DNA from: Pedobacter sp. ASV28
Lineage (GTDB): Bacteria; Bacteroidota; Bacteroidia; Sphingobacteriales; Sphingobacteriaceae
NCBI RefSeq assembly: GCF_016428855.1
Contig: NZ_JAELTN010000002.1
Span: 62,001-126,000, forward strand
Direction of reading: 5' to 3'
DNA length: 64,000 bases
The translations under genes and the position numbers were made by a program. This document shows, in pieces, positions 37,248-46,685 of the stretch. The notes under the pieces were generated by a model. The model searched no databases. It saw nothing but the letters and a program-made list of their open reading frames with translations, and was not told the DNA's origin. The first letter of the stretch is position 1. Every line of letters begins with the position of its first letter.

Positions 37248-38015
37248 ATGAGAATTACCCTTACATTTTTATCCATTTGCCTGGCCCTATTTGCCAAATC
37301 GCAATCACAGATCATCATTAATGAAATGGCCTTCATTGGGCTTGAAAACACCATTAAAAAGGGTTACGGTTCTAAAGAAGACCCTATACCTAGTGGTGCC
37401 TTTATCAATATTGCCGACGCCCAAAACAGGTCTGATAAAATGAGAAGGCTTTTCAACAGCTACAGGTGGCCTGATGGTCAAAGTATAGACTTCTCGAAAA
37501 GATTCAGCACGGCAAACGCCAGCGGAAAAGGGATTGTAGATTGCTATACGATAATAAAACCTGGTACTACAGATACCCTTAGTATTTTTGTAGATCCTTA
37601 TCAAAAAGCAGAGAAATATTTTGTTCCGGAAGGCCTTAGTGCCATTACCCCTCAATTGCTCAAAAAAGAACTCGAACCCATCTTAAAACAAATAGATGAA
37701 ATAAATAATGCTGACGATGGTGCTGCCCTGAAAATACACGCCGCAAATATATTGGCTTATTTAGGCGGAAAATTAAATTATACTTTTCTTATAGACGAAG
37801 GAAACTTAAAGGCTATTGCTTCAGACAAGATTGCCGAAGAAGCCCTTAAGGACTACTTATTCAAATCTTATGTATTCAATAAGTTTTATGCCTATGCAAA
37901 GGAAATAGCCAATGAACAATCCTATGCTTTTGACAAGATGAAATTACAGTTTCAAAAATATCTATTAGCCCATCCCAACGCAAACACCGGCGCTTTAAAA
38001 GACATTTTAAAATAA
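37248..38015 (+). CDS. Secreted protein of unknown function
   Basis: 255 residues with a signal peptide (F-A-K-S-Q-S-Q). No family recognised. Visible features are an early W-P-D-G-Q-S-I-D-F-S-K-R-F segment and a mid-region D-P-Y-Q-K-A-E-K-Y-F-V-P-E-G-L. The C-terminal 100 residues are helix-rich and charged. Codon use and composition match neighbours, so I see no sign of transfer. The next secreted gene begins 49 bases later, suggesting an operon. Confidence 0.8.
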   Translation: MRITLTFLSICLALFAKSQSQIIINEMAFIGLENTIKKGYGSKEDPIPSGAFINIADAQNRSDKMRRLFNSYRWPDGQSIDFSKRFSTANASGKGIVDCYTIIKPGTTDTLSIFVDPYQKAEKYFVPEGLSAITPQLLKKELEPILKQIDEINNADDGAALKIHAANILAYLGGKLNYTFLIDEGNLKAIASDKIAEEALKDYLFKSYVFNKFYAYAKEIANEQSYAFDKMKLQFQKYLLAHPNANTGALKDILK

Positions 38016-38064
38016 TTACATCTTGTCCAACAACACCTCTCTATATTTTCCGTTACTTTATGAT

Positions 38065-38742
38065 ATGAAAGCTTTCGGATTAATCATACTGGGCCTATTT
38101 ATGGGCCATCTATTACATGCCCAAGACGCTGTTCTCATTAGCGAGGGCAACTTTGTAAGGGGCGTGGTACAGGGTACCAATTTTGAATCCGTTTTTATAC
38201 AGACGGATGAACAAGAAGTAAAAGAGTATAAAGCCAAAGATATCCAGTCCTTTATTTGGAATGGCGACACCTATGTAAGCAAGCCCATTATCATAGGAAA
38301 AAAAGCGGCCATTAAATTTTTTAAACTGATAGAAGGGGGAAAAGTTAATCTTTATAGTTATGGCAGCACTTCGGCAGTAGAAGAACCTGCACAGCCTCGT
38401 GTAAAAGCTCGTCCTACTTTTGGTGTGGGCATGGGTACCGGAGGGGGTATGGGCGGAGGTTTAGGTGGCGGCGTAAGCATTAATTTGGGCGGCAGGAGAA
38501 ATACCGAACAACCTTCGGGAGCTGCCCCAAAAACTAAAGTGCTATATTTTATTGAAAAACCAGGTACCGGACCTATTCAGGAAATATATGCCGACGGTAG
38601 CAAAACCACAACAACGAAGGCCCTATTACTTCAAAAGCTAACAGGCGACGAAGGTTTGACAGAGAGTATAAAAGCCACCGAGAGCTTTGATGATAAAACG
38701 CTCATTGCCTTAGTGAAATCCTATAATGAATCTGTAAAATAA
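38065..38742 (+). CDS. Secreted Gly-rich protein of unknown function
   Basis: 225 residues from the ATG at 38065, which begins a signal peptide (L-L-H-A-Q); an upstream in-frame TTG at 38023 is unlikely. The N-terminal beta region (D-A-V-L-I-S-E-G-N-F-V-R-G-V-V-Q-G) reads like a small beta-sheet. A Gly-rich stretch (about 125-150, M-G-T-G-G-G-M-G-G-G-L-G-G-G) separates it from a basic C-terminal half with P-K-T-K-V-L-Y-F. No family recognised. It pairs with the preceding secreted gene. Confidence 0.78.
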   Translation: MKAFGLIILGLFMGHLLHAQDAVLISEGNFVRGVVQGTNFESVFIQTDEQEVKEYKAKDIQSFIWNGDTYVSKPIIIGKKAAIKFFKLIEGGKVNLYSYGSTSAVEEPAQPRVKARPTFGVGMGTGGGMGGGLGGGVSINLGGRRNTEQPSGAAPKTKVLYFIEKPGTGPIQEIYADGSKTTTTKALLLQKLTGDEGLTESIKATESFDDKTLIALVKSYNESVK

Positions 38743-39017
38743 GTAGACCTACAATTTTATTTGGCTACAACAGACAGTGGTTGACGAATTACCCCCGCAC
38801 GGCCTGCGGCTTGCAAAATGTAGAATATACAAACAATAAGCCGATCGTCATTCTGTTACGAAAAAAAGTAAAATATATCCATTTACCAACCCACTTCTAG
38901 TAGCAGCTTTCCCGTCATTAGTAACTCTATTGGCAATCGTAATAGATAAAGGTCTTTCTCCGGTTCATCGGAGCAAGCCGTCAATGCGCTTCCCTCAATA
39001 CGAGTACTTTAGATTGC

Positions 39018-39359
39018 TTATCTCTGTAAATCATCCCAAAACTCTACTGCCCTGCGGTAGTGTGGAATAACAATGGAACCTCCAACCAAATTGGCTATCA
39101 TGAATACTTCATTGATTTCATCGTTGGTCACACCTTCGTTGTAGCATTTTTCCAAATGATATTTGATGCAATCATCGCACCTTAAAACCATAGATGCTAC
39201 TAGTCCGAGCATTTCTTTGGTCTTCACATTTAGCGCACCATCTGCATATGATGTGGTATCTAAGGCAAAGAAACGTTTGATATTCGTATTGGCCGTTTCC
39301 ATCACCCTATCGTTCATTTTTGTACGATAGCTATTAAATTCTTCTACTAATTTTCCCAT
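39018..39359 (-). CDS. Carboxymuconolactone decarboxylase (AhpD-like) family protein
   Basis: 113 residues. The C-x-x-C-x-x-x-H motif of AhpD-like members is present (R-C-D-D-C-I-K-Y-H-L). AhpD couples reduced lipoyl groups to peroxiredoxin AhpC; stand-alone members often act as small thiol peroxidases. Its position near oxyR and sodA fits an antioxidant role, but no ahpC is close. Monocistronic. Confidence 0.87.
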   Translation of the reverse strand: MGKLVEEFNSYRTKMNDRVMETANTNIKRFFALDTTSYADGALNVKTKEMLGLVASMVLRCDDCIKYHLEKCYNEGVTNDEINEVFMIANLVGGSIVIPHYRRAVEFWDDLQR

Positions 39360-39454
39360 TGTAATCTTGTTTGTTAGTTTTCTGGTATTTGGTTTTTTAG
39401 ATTTATCAAATTAGCTGGCCTAAACAACCCAAAAACTAATCAACAAACCAGTCA

Positions 39455-39781
39455 TTAAAGCTCCTGCAGCGGATCCCAAAATACTTTTTTAAAATTTTTC
39501 ACCTTATCATTCACTACTACAACTCCTTCTTGCTCCAAAAGCTCTTGCATCAATTCTGGAGGGGAAAAATGAAATCTTCCCGTAAGCAGGCCGGAACTGT
39601 TGACTATTCTATGGGCAGGTACTTTTGGGCTCGCTGTACCAGCATAGGCCATCGCATGCCCAACCATCCGCGATGAATTGGCCACGCCCAGTGCTTTTGC
39701 AATTGATCCGTAAGAAGTAACCCTCCCTTTTGGAACGAGCCTTGCTACTTCGTAAACTTGTTCGTAGAAATTGGTATCCAT
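39455..39781 (-). CDS. Alkyltransferase-like (ATL) DNA repair protein
   Basis: 108 residues from the ATG at 39781, equal to the C-terminal DNA-binding domain of O6-methylguanine methyltransferase. The R-M-V-G-H-A-M hinge and the helix-turn-helix with I-P-x-G-R-V-T-S-Y-G are seen, but the active-site P-C-H-R is P-A-H-R, so the transferable-methyl Cys is absent. ATL proteins bind O6-alkylguanine and hand the lesion to nucleotide excision repair. An upstream ATG at 39802 would add seven residues. Confidence 0.88.
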   Translation of the reverse strand: MDTNFYEQVYEVARLVPKGRVTSYGSIAKALGVANSSRMVGHAMAYAGTASPKVPAHRIVNSSGLLTGRFHFSPPELMQELLEQEGVVVVNDKVKNFKKVFWDPLQEL

Positions 39782-39873
39782 TGCTTCTGCTCCATTTGTC
39801 ATCCCGAATTTAGTTCAGGATCTTATTCGTATACTAAATTATGCCGAAACGAGTTCTGCATGAAGAAAAATCT

Positions 39874-40524
39874 TTAATTAAACGAAAACTGTATATAGTT
39901 AATGTTTTTATCCTTTTTAAGGTAAATCCGCTCATAATGCGTCTTAATAGAAAGCACTTCATCTACCAGATCTGATTGATATAAATGATCGGTATCCTTA
40001 TGGACAAGCAGCCCTAATTCTTGTACCTTTTCCTTAGTATAGTTATACAGGCCGTCATTGTCGGTTTTGAGATTTATTTTACCTTCCGAAGTAAGTAATA
40101 CTCTGTATTTTTCCAAAAACCCAGGATAAGTTAAGCGTTTCTTTTCCCTGCTGATTTGTGGTTGCGGGTCGGCAAAAGTAATCCATATTTCCTCCACTTC
40201 CCTTGCACCAAAGTAATCCAATAGGTCCTCTATCTGAATCCTTAGAAAAGCAAGATTGTTTATTCCTTCATCTACTCCGGTTCTGGCACCTCTCCAAATT
40301 CGATTCCCCTTTAAATCTATCCCTATAAAGTTTTTTTCTGGGAAAAGCTTGGCCAAATTAACGGCATATTCACCTTTACCACAAGCCAGTTCCAATACAA
40401 TAGGACGATCATTCTTAAAATGATCTGTAGCCCATTTTCCCTTTAAAACTTTTGCTTCATCTAACTGGTAAACATTAGGAAATGTATTGATCTCCGCAAA
40501 TTTTCTTAATTTATCTTTCCCCAC
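39874..40524 (-). CDS. trmB: tRNA (guanine-46-N7)-methyltransferase
   Basis: 216 residues. The SAM-binding E-L-A-C-G-K-G-E-Y-A, the D-L-K-G-N-R-I-W-R segment and the F-A-D-P-Q-P motif with downstream K-K-R-L-T are TrmB hallmarks. It makes m7G46 in the tRNA variable loop. A minus-strand TACTTTTG (40545-40552) lies 20 bases upstream and matches the -7 consensus. Confidence 0.94.
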   Translation of the reverse strand: MGKDKLRKFAEINTFPNVYQLDEAKVLKGKWATDHFKNDRPIVLELACGKGEYAVNLAKLFPEKNFIGIDLKGNRIWRGARTGVDEGINNLAFLRIQIEDLLDYFGAREVEEIWITFADPQPQISREKKRLTYPGFLEKYRVLLTSEGKINLKTDNDGLYNYTKEKVQELGLLVHKDTDHLYQSDLVDEVLSIKTHYERIYLKKDKNINYIQFSFN

Positions 40525-40794
40525 TTTTTAATGTATTAAAAAGACAAAAGTAAGATTTAATTGGCAATAATATCATCACAGCCTTCATACCCTTAATTAG
40601 AAACAACTCGCCCAACTTCTCTTCTGTTAGTAACAACTTTCACGAATAAACGTCTTATGTGCAAGATATTCTACTTGCCCAGAAATTTTCCCTAAAAAAA
40701 AGCGTTGGTAGCGTAGGGGTAAAACCATTTGTTGTTGTCATGTTATTAAAATATAATTTAAACCTTATTACATATCCATTATTCCGTTCCTTAT

Positions 40795-43116
40795 ATGACA
40801 TTTTCTTCTCTTAAACCGTTATTAATCCTATTTACATTTTTTTGCCTTCCAACCTTTGCACAGCAAACTTACAACGTTTCTGGTACCGTTAGGTCAACTG
40901 GTGATGCTGTAGAGGCGGCTACGATCCATATTATAGAGCTTAAGCATCGCATTACCAGCGACAGCGCTGGTAATTATAGTATAGATCTAAAAGCAGGCCA
41001 GTACACTTTTGTCATCAGCGCCATTGGCATGAATACTTTAAGAAAGTCTATCAAAGTAAAAGCCAATGAAACGGTAGACTTTGAACTTGAGGACAATGCC
41101 AATAAGCTAGACGAAATTGTGATTTCTACAGCCAGAAATGAAAGGAGTTTAGCCAGCCCACAAATGGGAGCAGAACGGCTAAGCATGAAGGCCATTAAAA
41201 ATATCCCCTTAATTTTCGGTGAACGTGATATTATGAAGGCCATCCAACTTCTACCGGGTATAAAATCGGCAGGAGAGGGTGGTAGCGGCATTTATGTTAG
41301 GGGCGGCTCTGCAGATCAAAACCTAATTTTAATGGACGACATACCCGTATACAACGCATCCCATTTAATGGGTTTCTTTTCTACATTCAATCCCGATGCC
41401 GTTGATGACATTACCGTTTACAAAACAGGTATGCCCTCGCAATTTGGCGGGCGCCTTTCTTCCGTTCTTGACATCAAAATGAGACAGGGAAATGCAGATA
41501 AGTTTTCGGCATCTGGAGGTATTGGTCTTATTTCTTCCAATCTTACTTTAGAAGGGCCCATCCACAAGGGAAAGTCCTCCTTCCTCATTTCTGGTCGCAG
41601 AACTTATGTTGACCTTTTTTTAAAACTTTCTCCTGATAGCACCATCAATCAAAATACCATGTATTTCTATGATGTGAATGCTAGGGCAGACTTTCAGCTT
41701 AATGAAAACAACAAGCTCATTTTTACAGGCTATTTAGGCAGCGATAAATTAGGCCTTGCCGAAACCTTTGGCCTAACTTGGGGAAACAGTTTGGCGAGTG
41801 CACAATGGAAACATATTTTTTCCCCAAACCTAAATTCGTCTACTACGGCTTCCTACACCAGTTATCAAAATAAAATTGAGGTCAATACAGGCATAGATAA
41901 CGTTCGAATTTATTCCCAGATCAAAGACTTATCCCTGAAACAAAACTACTTCTGGCAGGCAACAGAGAAAAATTTGATAAAATTCGGCTTCAACAGCATT
42001 CACCATACTGTTACTCCGGGCGAAATCACCTCTCAGGGACAGTCAAACTATAATCCTATTAACTATCAGGAAAGATATTCGCTCGAAAATGCACTTTTTG
42101 CTTCCAGCGATTGGCAGGCTTCCGAAAAGCTAAACGTGAGTTTTGGCCTAAGGTTATCTGGTTTTAGCATTTTAGGAAAAGGTAATTTCCTTAATGTTGA
42201 TCCGGATGGAAATATCATTGACAACACCAGCTATAAAAGTGGAGAATTGGTAAAGACCTATATCAACCTAGAGCCCCGCTTATCGTTGAGCTACCTGCTC
42301 AATATGCAAAGTTCTGTAAAAGCATCTTATGTAAGAAATGCCCAGAACATGCACATGATCTCCAATTCTACTTCCAGTAGGCCAAGCGATAAATGGCTAC
42401 CAAGTTCCATAATGGTAAAACCTGAGGTATCTGATCAATTTGCCATAGGTTATTATCGCAATCTTTTTGACAATGTTTTTGAGCTCAATGTAGAGAGTTA
42501 CTACAAGACCATGCAAAACCAAATCGATTACAGGGACGGCGCAGAAACTTTTAATGCTGACAATATTGAGACCCAATTGCTGTATGGAAAAGGTAGAGCC
42601 TACGGCCTAGAAATCCTATTCAAAAAAAGAAAGGGAGATTTTACAGGTTGGTTGAGCTATACCCTCTCTAAAACCGAAAGGCAAATTGACGGCATCAATA
42701 ACGGGGATTGGTATAATGCCCGACAAGATCGCACGCATGAAATTGCCTTGGTAGGTGCATATGCATTGAACAAAAAATGGAGCTTATCTGCCTCTTGGGT
42801 ATACTATACAGGCGATGCCATTACTTTTCCCAGTGGAAAGTATAACATGGATGGTCAAACATTTTTCTACTATACCGAGCGCAATGGCTACCGTATGCCT
42901 GCTTATCATCGTTTAGATTTAGGTGCCACTCTACAGTTAAAGAAGAGGAAGAGCTACAGCTCAGAACTCGCTTTTAGCTTATATAATGCCTATGGCAGAA
43001 AGAACGCTTATTCCATTACCTTTCGGGAAGCGGAAAACGATCCGTCCAAAACTGAAGTGGTAAGGACAACGCTCTTCCAATTTTTACCTTCAATTTCTTA
43101 TAATTTTAAATTTTAA
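40795..43116 (+). CDS. TonB-dependent receptor with carboxypeptidase-like N-terminal domain
   Basis: 773 residues: a signal peptide (P-T-F-A-Q), a carboxypeptidase-regulatory beta-sandwich (about 25-105), a plug domain (L-P-G-I-K-S-A-G-E-G-G-S-G-I-Y-V-R-G-G near 155-175) and a 22-strand-type barrel ending F-N-F-K-F. It transports a TonB-energised substrate across the outer membrane. The adjacent DUF4249 lipoprotein, 13 bases on, is a frequent partner in this phylum and probably contributes the substrate-binding surface. Substrate unknown. No sigma/anti-sigma pair is near. Confidence 0.93.
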   Translation: MTFSSLKPLLILFTFFCLPTFAQQTYNVSGTVRSTGDAVEAATIHIIELKHRITSDSAGNYSIDLKAGQYTFVISAIGMNTLRKSIKVKANETVDFELEDNANKLDEIVISTARNERSLASPQMGAERLSMKAIKNIPLIFGERDIMKAIQLLPGIKSAGEGGSGIYVRGGSADQNLILMDDIPVYNASHLMGFFSTFNPDAVDDITVYKTGMPSQFGGRLSSVLDIKMRQGNADKFSASGGIGLISSNLTLEGPIHKGKSSFLISGRRTYVDLFLKLSPDSTINQNTMYFYDVNARADFQLNENNKLIFTGYLGSDKLGLAETFGLTWGNSLASAQWKHIFSPNLNSSTTASYTSYQNKIEVNTGIDNVRIYSQIKDLSLKQNYFWQATEKNLIKFGFNSIHHTVTPGEITSQGQSNYNPINYQERYSLENALFASSDWQASEKLNVSFGLRLSGFSILGKGNFLNVDPDGNIIDNTSYKSGELVKTYINLEPRLSLSYLLNMQSSVKASYVRNAQNMHMISNSTSSRPSDKWLPSSIMVKPEVSDQFAIGYYRNLFDNVFELNVESYYKTMQNQIDYRDGAETFNADNIETQLLYGKGRAYGLEILFKKRKGDFTGWLSYTLSKTERQIDGINNGDWYNARQDRTHEIALVGAYALNKKWSLSASWVYYTGDAITFPSGKYNMDGQTFFYYTERNGYRMPAYHRLDLGATLQLKKRKSYSSELAFSLYNAYGRKNAYSITFREAENDPSKTEVVRTTLFQFLPSISYNFKF

Positions 43117-43129
43117 TTCCTGATCCGAT

Positions 43130-43936
43130 ATGAACAAGCTAAAATCTATCATTATACTTTTTCCAGTTCTTTTATTTTTCGCTTCTTGCGAAGAGGTAAT
43201 TACACTCGACCTGAACACCGCAGCCGAAAAATATGTGATTGAAGCCAACTTGACCGATAAAGCGAATGGCGCAAAAGTAACCATTAGCAAGACCAAGAGC
43301 TTTAATAGCACTAATGACTTTGTTGGAATAACCGGAGCCGTTGTTAACATTGAAGATGCACAAGGCAATACGACCAGACTCACTGAAAGTAGCACCAAGG
43401 GGATTTACACACACCCTACCTTAAAAGGCTTGCCTAAATCTACATATAAGCTGAAAATAGAAGTGAATGGGCAAACTTTTACCTCTAATTCTACCATGCC
43501 GGAAGTCGTTGAACTTGAAGATGTTTTTCCCTATGAACTGAGCCTATTTGATGGGCCTAGGCTATTTACTCATGTTCGGTATACCGACCCCCTGGGCATC
43601 AAAAATTTCTATCGATTTATCGAATATAAAAATGGCGTGTACACCAAGTCTATTATGGTAACCAATGACGAATTTACGGATGGAAAGCTCGTCAATCAAA
43701 TTGTTCCACCCTATGAATTTACCGAAGAAAGCAAGCTTAAAAAGGGAGATAAGGTTAAGGTAGAATTTCTTACACTTGATGAACCCGTATATAAATATTG
43801 GTTCAGCGTAGAAAATGGTGCCCAAGGCGGTGGCGATAGTGCCGCACCCGCAAATCCCGTAAGCAACATAAAAGGAGGAGTATTAGGCTACTTTAGTGCA
43901 CATACTATTCAAAGCAAAGAATACACCGTTAAGTAA
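43130..43936 (+). CDS. DUF4249 lipoprotein partner of the TonB receptor
   Basis: 268 residues. A lipoprotein signal with lipobox F-A-S-C (Cys about 20) precedes a beta-rich DUF4249 domain, with the typical early E-x-V-I-T-L-D-L and Y-V-I-E-A-N-L-T. DUF4249 proteins lie downstream of TonB receptors in Bacteroidota and are thought to be surface or periplasmic accessory proteins, by analogy with SusD-like partners. Transcribed with the receptor. Confidence 0.88.
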   Translation: MNKLKSIIILFPVLLFFASCEEVITLDLNTAAEKYVIEANLTDKANGAKVTISKTKSFNSTNDFVGITGAVVNIEDAQGNTTRLTESSTKGIYTHPTLKGLPKSTYKLKIEVNGQTFTSNSTMPEVVELEDVFPYELSLFDGPRLFTHVRYTDPLGIKNFYRFIEYKNGVYTKSIMVTNDEFTDGKLVNQIVPPYEFTEESKLKKGDKVKVEFLTLDEPVYKYWFSVENGAQGGGDSAAPANPVSNIKGGVLGYFSAHTIQSKEYTVK

Positions 43937-44012
43937 TCTAAGTTTTTCTTCGAACTTCAAACATTATTGCTTAAGTTTATAATTATATTACCCTAATATA
44001 AATTTCAGCTAT

Positions 44013-44945
44013 ATGACATTAGTTCAACTTGAATATATCGTTGCCGTTGACACCTATAGAAGTTTTGTAAGTGCTGCAGAAAAATGTTTTGTTACACAGC
44101 CAACATTAAGTATGCAGGTACAAAAGCTGGAAGAGTTTTTAAACGTCAAGATTTTCGATAGGAGCAAACAACCTGTAACACCTACCGAAATTGGCTCGCA
44201 AATTATTGAACAGGCGCGTTTGGTATTGCAGGAGAACAGCAAGATTAAAGAGATCATCAATAACCAACAGCAAGACATCACAGGCGAATTAAAAATTGGG
44301 ATCATACCCACCATTGCCCCCTATCTTTTGCCCGAGGTGATTTCTTCAATGTTGGAAAAATACGCCGACCTAAAGCTATTGATCTGGGAGTATACTACGG
44401 AGGACATTATCCATCATTTAAAAACAGGCGTGATCGACTGCGGCATTCTCGCTACACCTTTGATAGATGCCAACATCAATGAAACCCCCTTATATTATGA
44501 AACCTTTGTGGGCTACGTCAGTAAAAACAGCAAATTATACAAGAAGAAGACAATTGATGCAGAAGATTTTGAGGAGGAAAATATTTGGTTGTTAAATGAA
44601 GGTCATTGCATGCGCTCGCAGGTGTTAAACATTTGTCGCTCTACCAAGAACAACAGGCTACAATCTTTGACCTATAATACGGGAAGTGTAGAAACCCTGA
44701 TTAGAATGGTTGATGTGAATGATGGCACCACCTTGCTGCCCCAACTATCGCTATCCGATTTAAATAGCAAACAATTGAACAAAGTACGCTATTTTAAATC
44801 ACCAGAGCCCGTAAGGGAAATCAGTTTGGTTACCCATAAAAACTTTGTGAAGAAAAAAATGCTCAATGCCCTACAAGAAGAAATTTTAGCCCTTATTCCA
44901 AAGGGGATGAAACAGCGCAAGAAAAAAGATGTGGTTGGGATATAG
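44013..44945 (+). CDS. oxyR: LysR-type peroxide sensor OxyR
   Basis: 310 residues: winged-helix LysR N-terminus (A-E-K-C-F-V-T-Q-P-T-L-S-M-Q-V-Q-K-L-E), then the sensor domain. Cys199 and Cys208, the peroxide-sensing pair, fall at the same residue numbers as in E. coli OxyR and have the same 9-residue spacing. It activates catalase, peroxiredoxin and iron-sequestering genes under H2O2. Neighbouring targets are plausible but not proven: no katA or dps in the window. TAAATTTC (44001-44008) upstream of the ATG resembles a -7 box. Confidence 0.93.
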   Translation: MTLVQLEYIVAVDTYRSFVSAAEKCFVTQPTLSMQVQKLEEFLNVKIFDRSKQPVTPTEIGSQIIEQARLVLQENSKIKEIINNQQQDITGELKIGIIPTIAPYLLPEVISSMLEKYADLKLLIWEYTTEDIIHHLKTGVIDCGILATPLIDANINETPLYYETFVGYVSKNSKLYKKKTIDAEDFEEENIWLLNEGHCMRSQVLNICRSTKNNRLQSLTYNTGSVETLIRMVDVNDGTTLLPQLSLSDLNSKQLNKVRYFKSPEPVREISLVTHKNFVKKKMLNALQEEILALIPKGMKQRKKKDVVGI

Positions 44946-44983
44946 ACATTGTTAAGCTTGTGCAACTTTAAAAACCGTAATTC

Positions 44984-45358
44984 TTACCTAATTTTTTGGG
45001 CGCTAAAAAAATTGACCTTTATCGCGCAAACAATAGCCAGTAGGAAAGAGCCTAGTGTAATAAAATCAACTATGTTGTCGGGAATATCTTGACCGGTAAT
45101 ACGATCAAGATGATACTTTACAAATGAATTAGGCAGATGATGTTCACCCAACTGCTCCTTAACCTGCCACTGCCATTCGGTAACGGGGCAATAGCCAATA
45201 CCATACCAAATACCTAAAAATAGCCAACAGAAAAGGGTAATGCCAACAACCCAAAGATGAAATCTACGCATTCGGGGCCAAATCCAGGCAAATAAGTTTA
45301 TTCCTATAATAAGAAGATGGACAATCGTTAGACCGTAATCCAACAGCTGCAGTCTCAA
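44984..45358 (-). CDS. DUF2784 membrane protein
   Basis: 124 residues with three or four membrane helices and the family motif G-Y-C-P-V-T-E-W-Q-W-Q near residue 56. Function unknown. Its start overlaps the preceding secreted-protein stop by four bases (ATGA-type coupling). Confidence 0.85.
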   Translation of the reverse strand: MRLQLLDYGLTIVHLLIIGINLFAWIWPRMRRFHLWVVGITLFCWLFLGIWYGIGYCPVTEWQWQVKEQLGEHHLPNSFVKYHLDRITGQDIPDNIVDFITLGSFLLAIVCAIKVNFFSAQKIR

Positions 45359-45795
45359 TTCTCCTTTATACTCTTAAGCCCTTCAATACCCACAACCTTT
45401 TCCTCTTCTTCTCCCTTTTTACGTTTTTTCTTCTTCTTGGGATCTATACCACTCAAACGTTCTTCAATTATCTTATCGTATTCAATGGCCTGTTCGGGCT
45501 TTAAAACTGCTTTAATACTTTTATTGGTTTCGTTGCTTAAGCGATATATTTTAGCCACTTCTTCATCGTTATAACCTGTGGCTTGTTGCTTTTTCATTAA
45601 AGCCACCTGTTCCTTTGCAAAACTATAGGCATAATTATATACTACTCCCTTTTGGGTGGAACTTAGCTTTAATCGCGTTTCCAACTCATCCACATTCTTT
45701 TTTGCCAGCTCTTCAGCTGTAGGCAATTTTTGTTGAGCTGATGCAGAAAGAGCCACTACCGTAGCTAGAAGCAAAGCAGATAAAAACTTTTTCAT
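45355..45795 (-). CDS. Small secreted helical protein, Spy/CpxP-like composition
   Basis: 146 residues with a signal peptide (A-L-S-A-S-A-Q), a helical body (L-S-S-T-Q-K-G-V-V-Y and A-V-L-K-P-E-Q-A-I-E-Y-D-K-I) and a Lys/Glu-rich tail. The L-K-x-E-Q...Y-D spacing recalls the LTxxQ helices of Spy/CpxP chaperones, without enough similarity for a firm call. Coupled with the DUF2784 gene. Confidence 0.75.
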   Translation of the reverse strand: MKKFLSALLLATVVALSASAQQKLPTAEELAKKNVDELETRLKLSSTQKGVVYNYAYSFAKEQVALMKKQQATGYNDEEVAKIYRLSNETNKSIKAVLKPEQAIEYDKIIEERLSGIDPKKKKKRKKGEEEEKVVGIEGLKSIKEN

Positions 45796-45998
45796 TAGGG
45801 TTCAATTATCGTTTAAAGCTGCAATTTAGGAATTTTTTGGGAAACAATATGTAGGCGTTCTTTTGACAATGTACCCAGATTTAAGGGATTGATATCCTTT
45901 TGTTTTTCCCCGTCCTCTTCAATGTAGACTAGCGCCTGTTTCAATATCCATGCAGAAATCGCTGCACAGAAACCCGGAACGACAGCCCGATCCAAACA

Positions 45999-46033
45999 AA
46001 AAGCGGGGCTATTGTTGTAAATGCCCCGCTTTT
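45999..46033 (-). terminator. Intrinsic terminator of sodA
   Basis: Complementary AAAAGCGGGGC and GCCCCGCTTTT arms (45999-46009 and 46023-46033) enclose a 13-base loop. The minus strand then continues through a short T-run. It lies 20 bases past the sodA stop. Confidence 0.85.
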
Positions 46034-46053
46034 ATGGTTATCTTAAGAAGAAA

Positions 46054-46662
46054 CTATAATGCCTTTTTGTAACGTTCTGCTACTGCATCCCAGTTTACCA
46101 CATTCCAAATTGCGGCTAAGTAATCAGGGCGTTTATTTTGATATTTTAAGTAGTAAGCATGCTCCCAAACATCGATACCAAAAATGGGTGTACCTTTTAC
46201 TTCAGCGATATCCATTAAAGGGTTATCTTGGTTTGGAGTTGAAGAAATCACCAATTTCTTATCAGCACCTACCGAAAGCCAAGCCCAACCAGAACCAAAA
46301 CGGGTTGCACCGGCATCTTGGATTTTTGTTTTAAAATCGGCAAACGATCCAAATGCTTCATTAATTGCTTTAGCTAAGTCGCCAGTTGGCTCACCACCTT
46401 TATTCGGTCCCAATACCGTCCAAAACAAAGAGTGGTTATAGTGACCACCACCGTTGTTACGTACTGCAGCCGGGTACTTAGAAATATTTTTGATGAGATC
46501 ATCTAAATTGGCATTTGCTTCTGGCTTACCTTCTAATGCCTTATTCAGATTGGTAACATAAGCCTGATGGTGCTTACCATGATGGATTTCCATCGTCAAT
46601 TTATCGATATGTGGTTCTAATGCGTCTGTTGCGTATGCTAACGCAGGTAATTCAAAAGCCAT
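46054..46662 (-). CDS. sodA: Superoxide dismutase, Mn or cambialistic type
   Basis: 202 residues. Metal ligands are His27 (M-E-I-H-H-G), His77 (G-G-H-Y-N-H) and the D/H pair in D-V-W-E-H-A-Y-Y. The G-G-H-x-N-H and T-P-N-Q-D-N-P segments favour Mn over Fe; metal cannot be fixed from sequence. It dismutates superoxide to H2O2. It is preceded by a promoter inside a dyad within a 26-bp tandem repeat and followed by its own terminator; oxyR is about 1.1 kb away in the opposite orientation. Confidence 0.95.
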   Translation of the reverse strand: MAFELPALAYATDALEPHIDKLTMEIHHGKHHQAYVTNLNKALEGKPEANANLDDLIKNISKYPAAVRNNGGGHYNHSLFWTVLGPNKGGEPTGDLAKAINEAFGSFADFKTKIQDAGATRFGSGWAWLSVGADKKLVISSTPNQDNPLMDIAEVKGTPIFGIDVWEHAYYLKYQNKRPDYLAAIWNVVNWDAVAERYKKAL

Positions 46663-46685
46663 AATTATATATTTAAGTTTATTAA

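Noticed and set aside
38743..39017. 275-base gap searched for an RNA gene
   Set aside because: No cloverleaf, riboswitch-like pattern or strong hairpin was seen.
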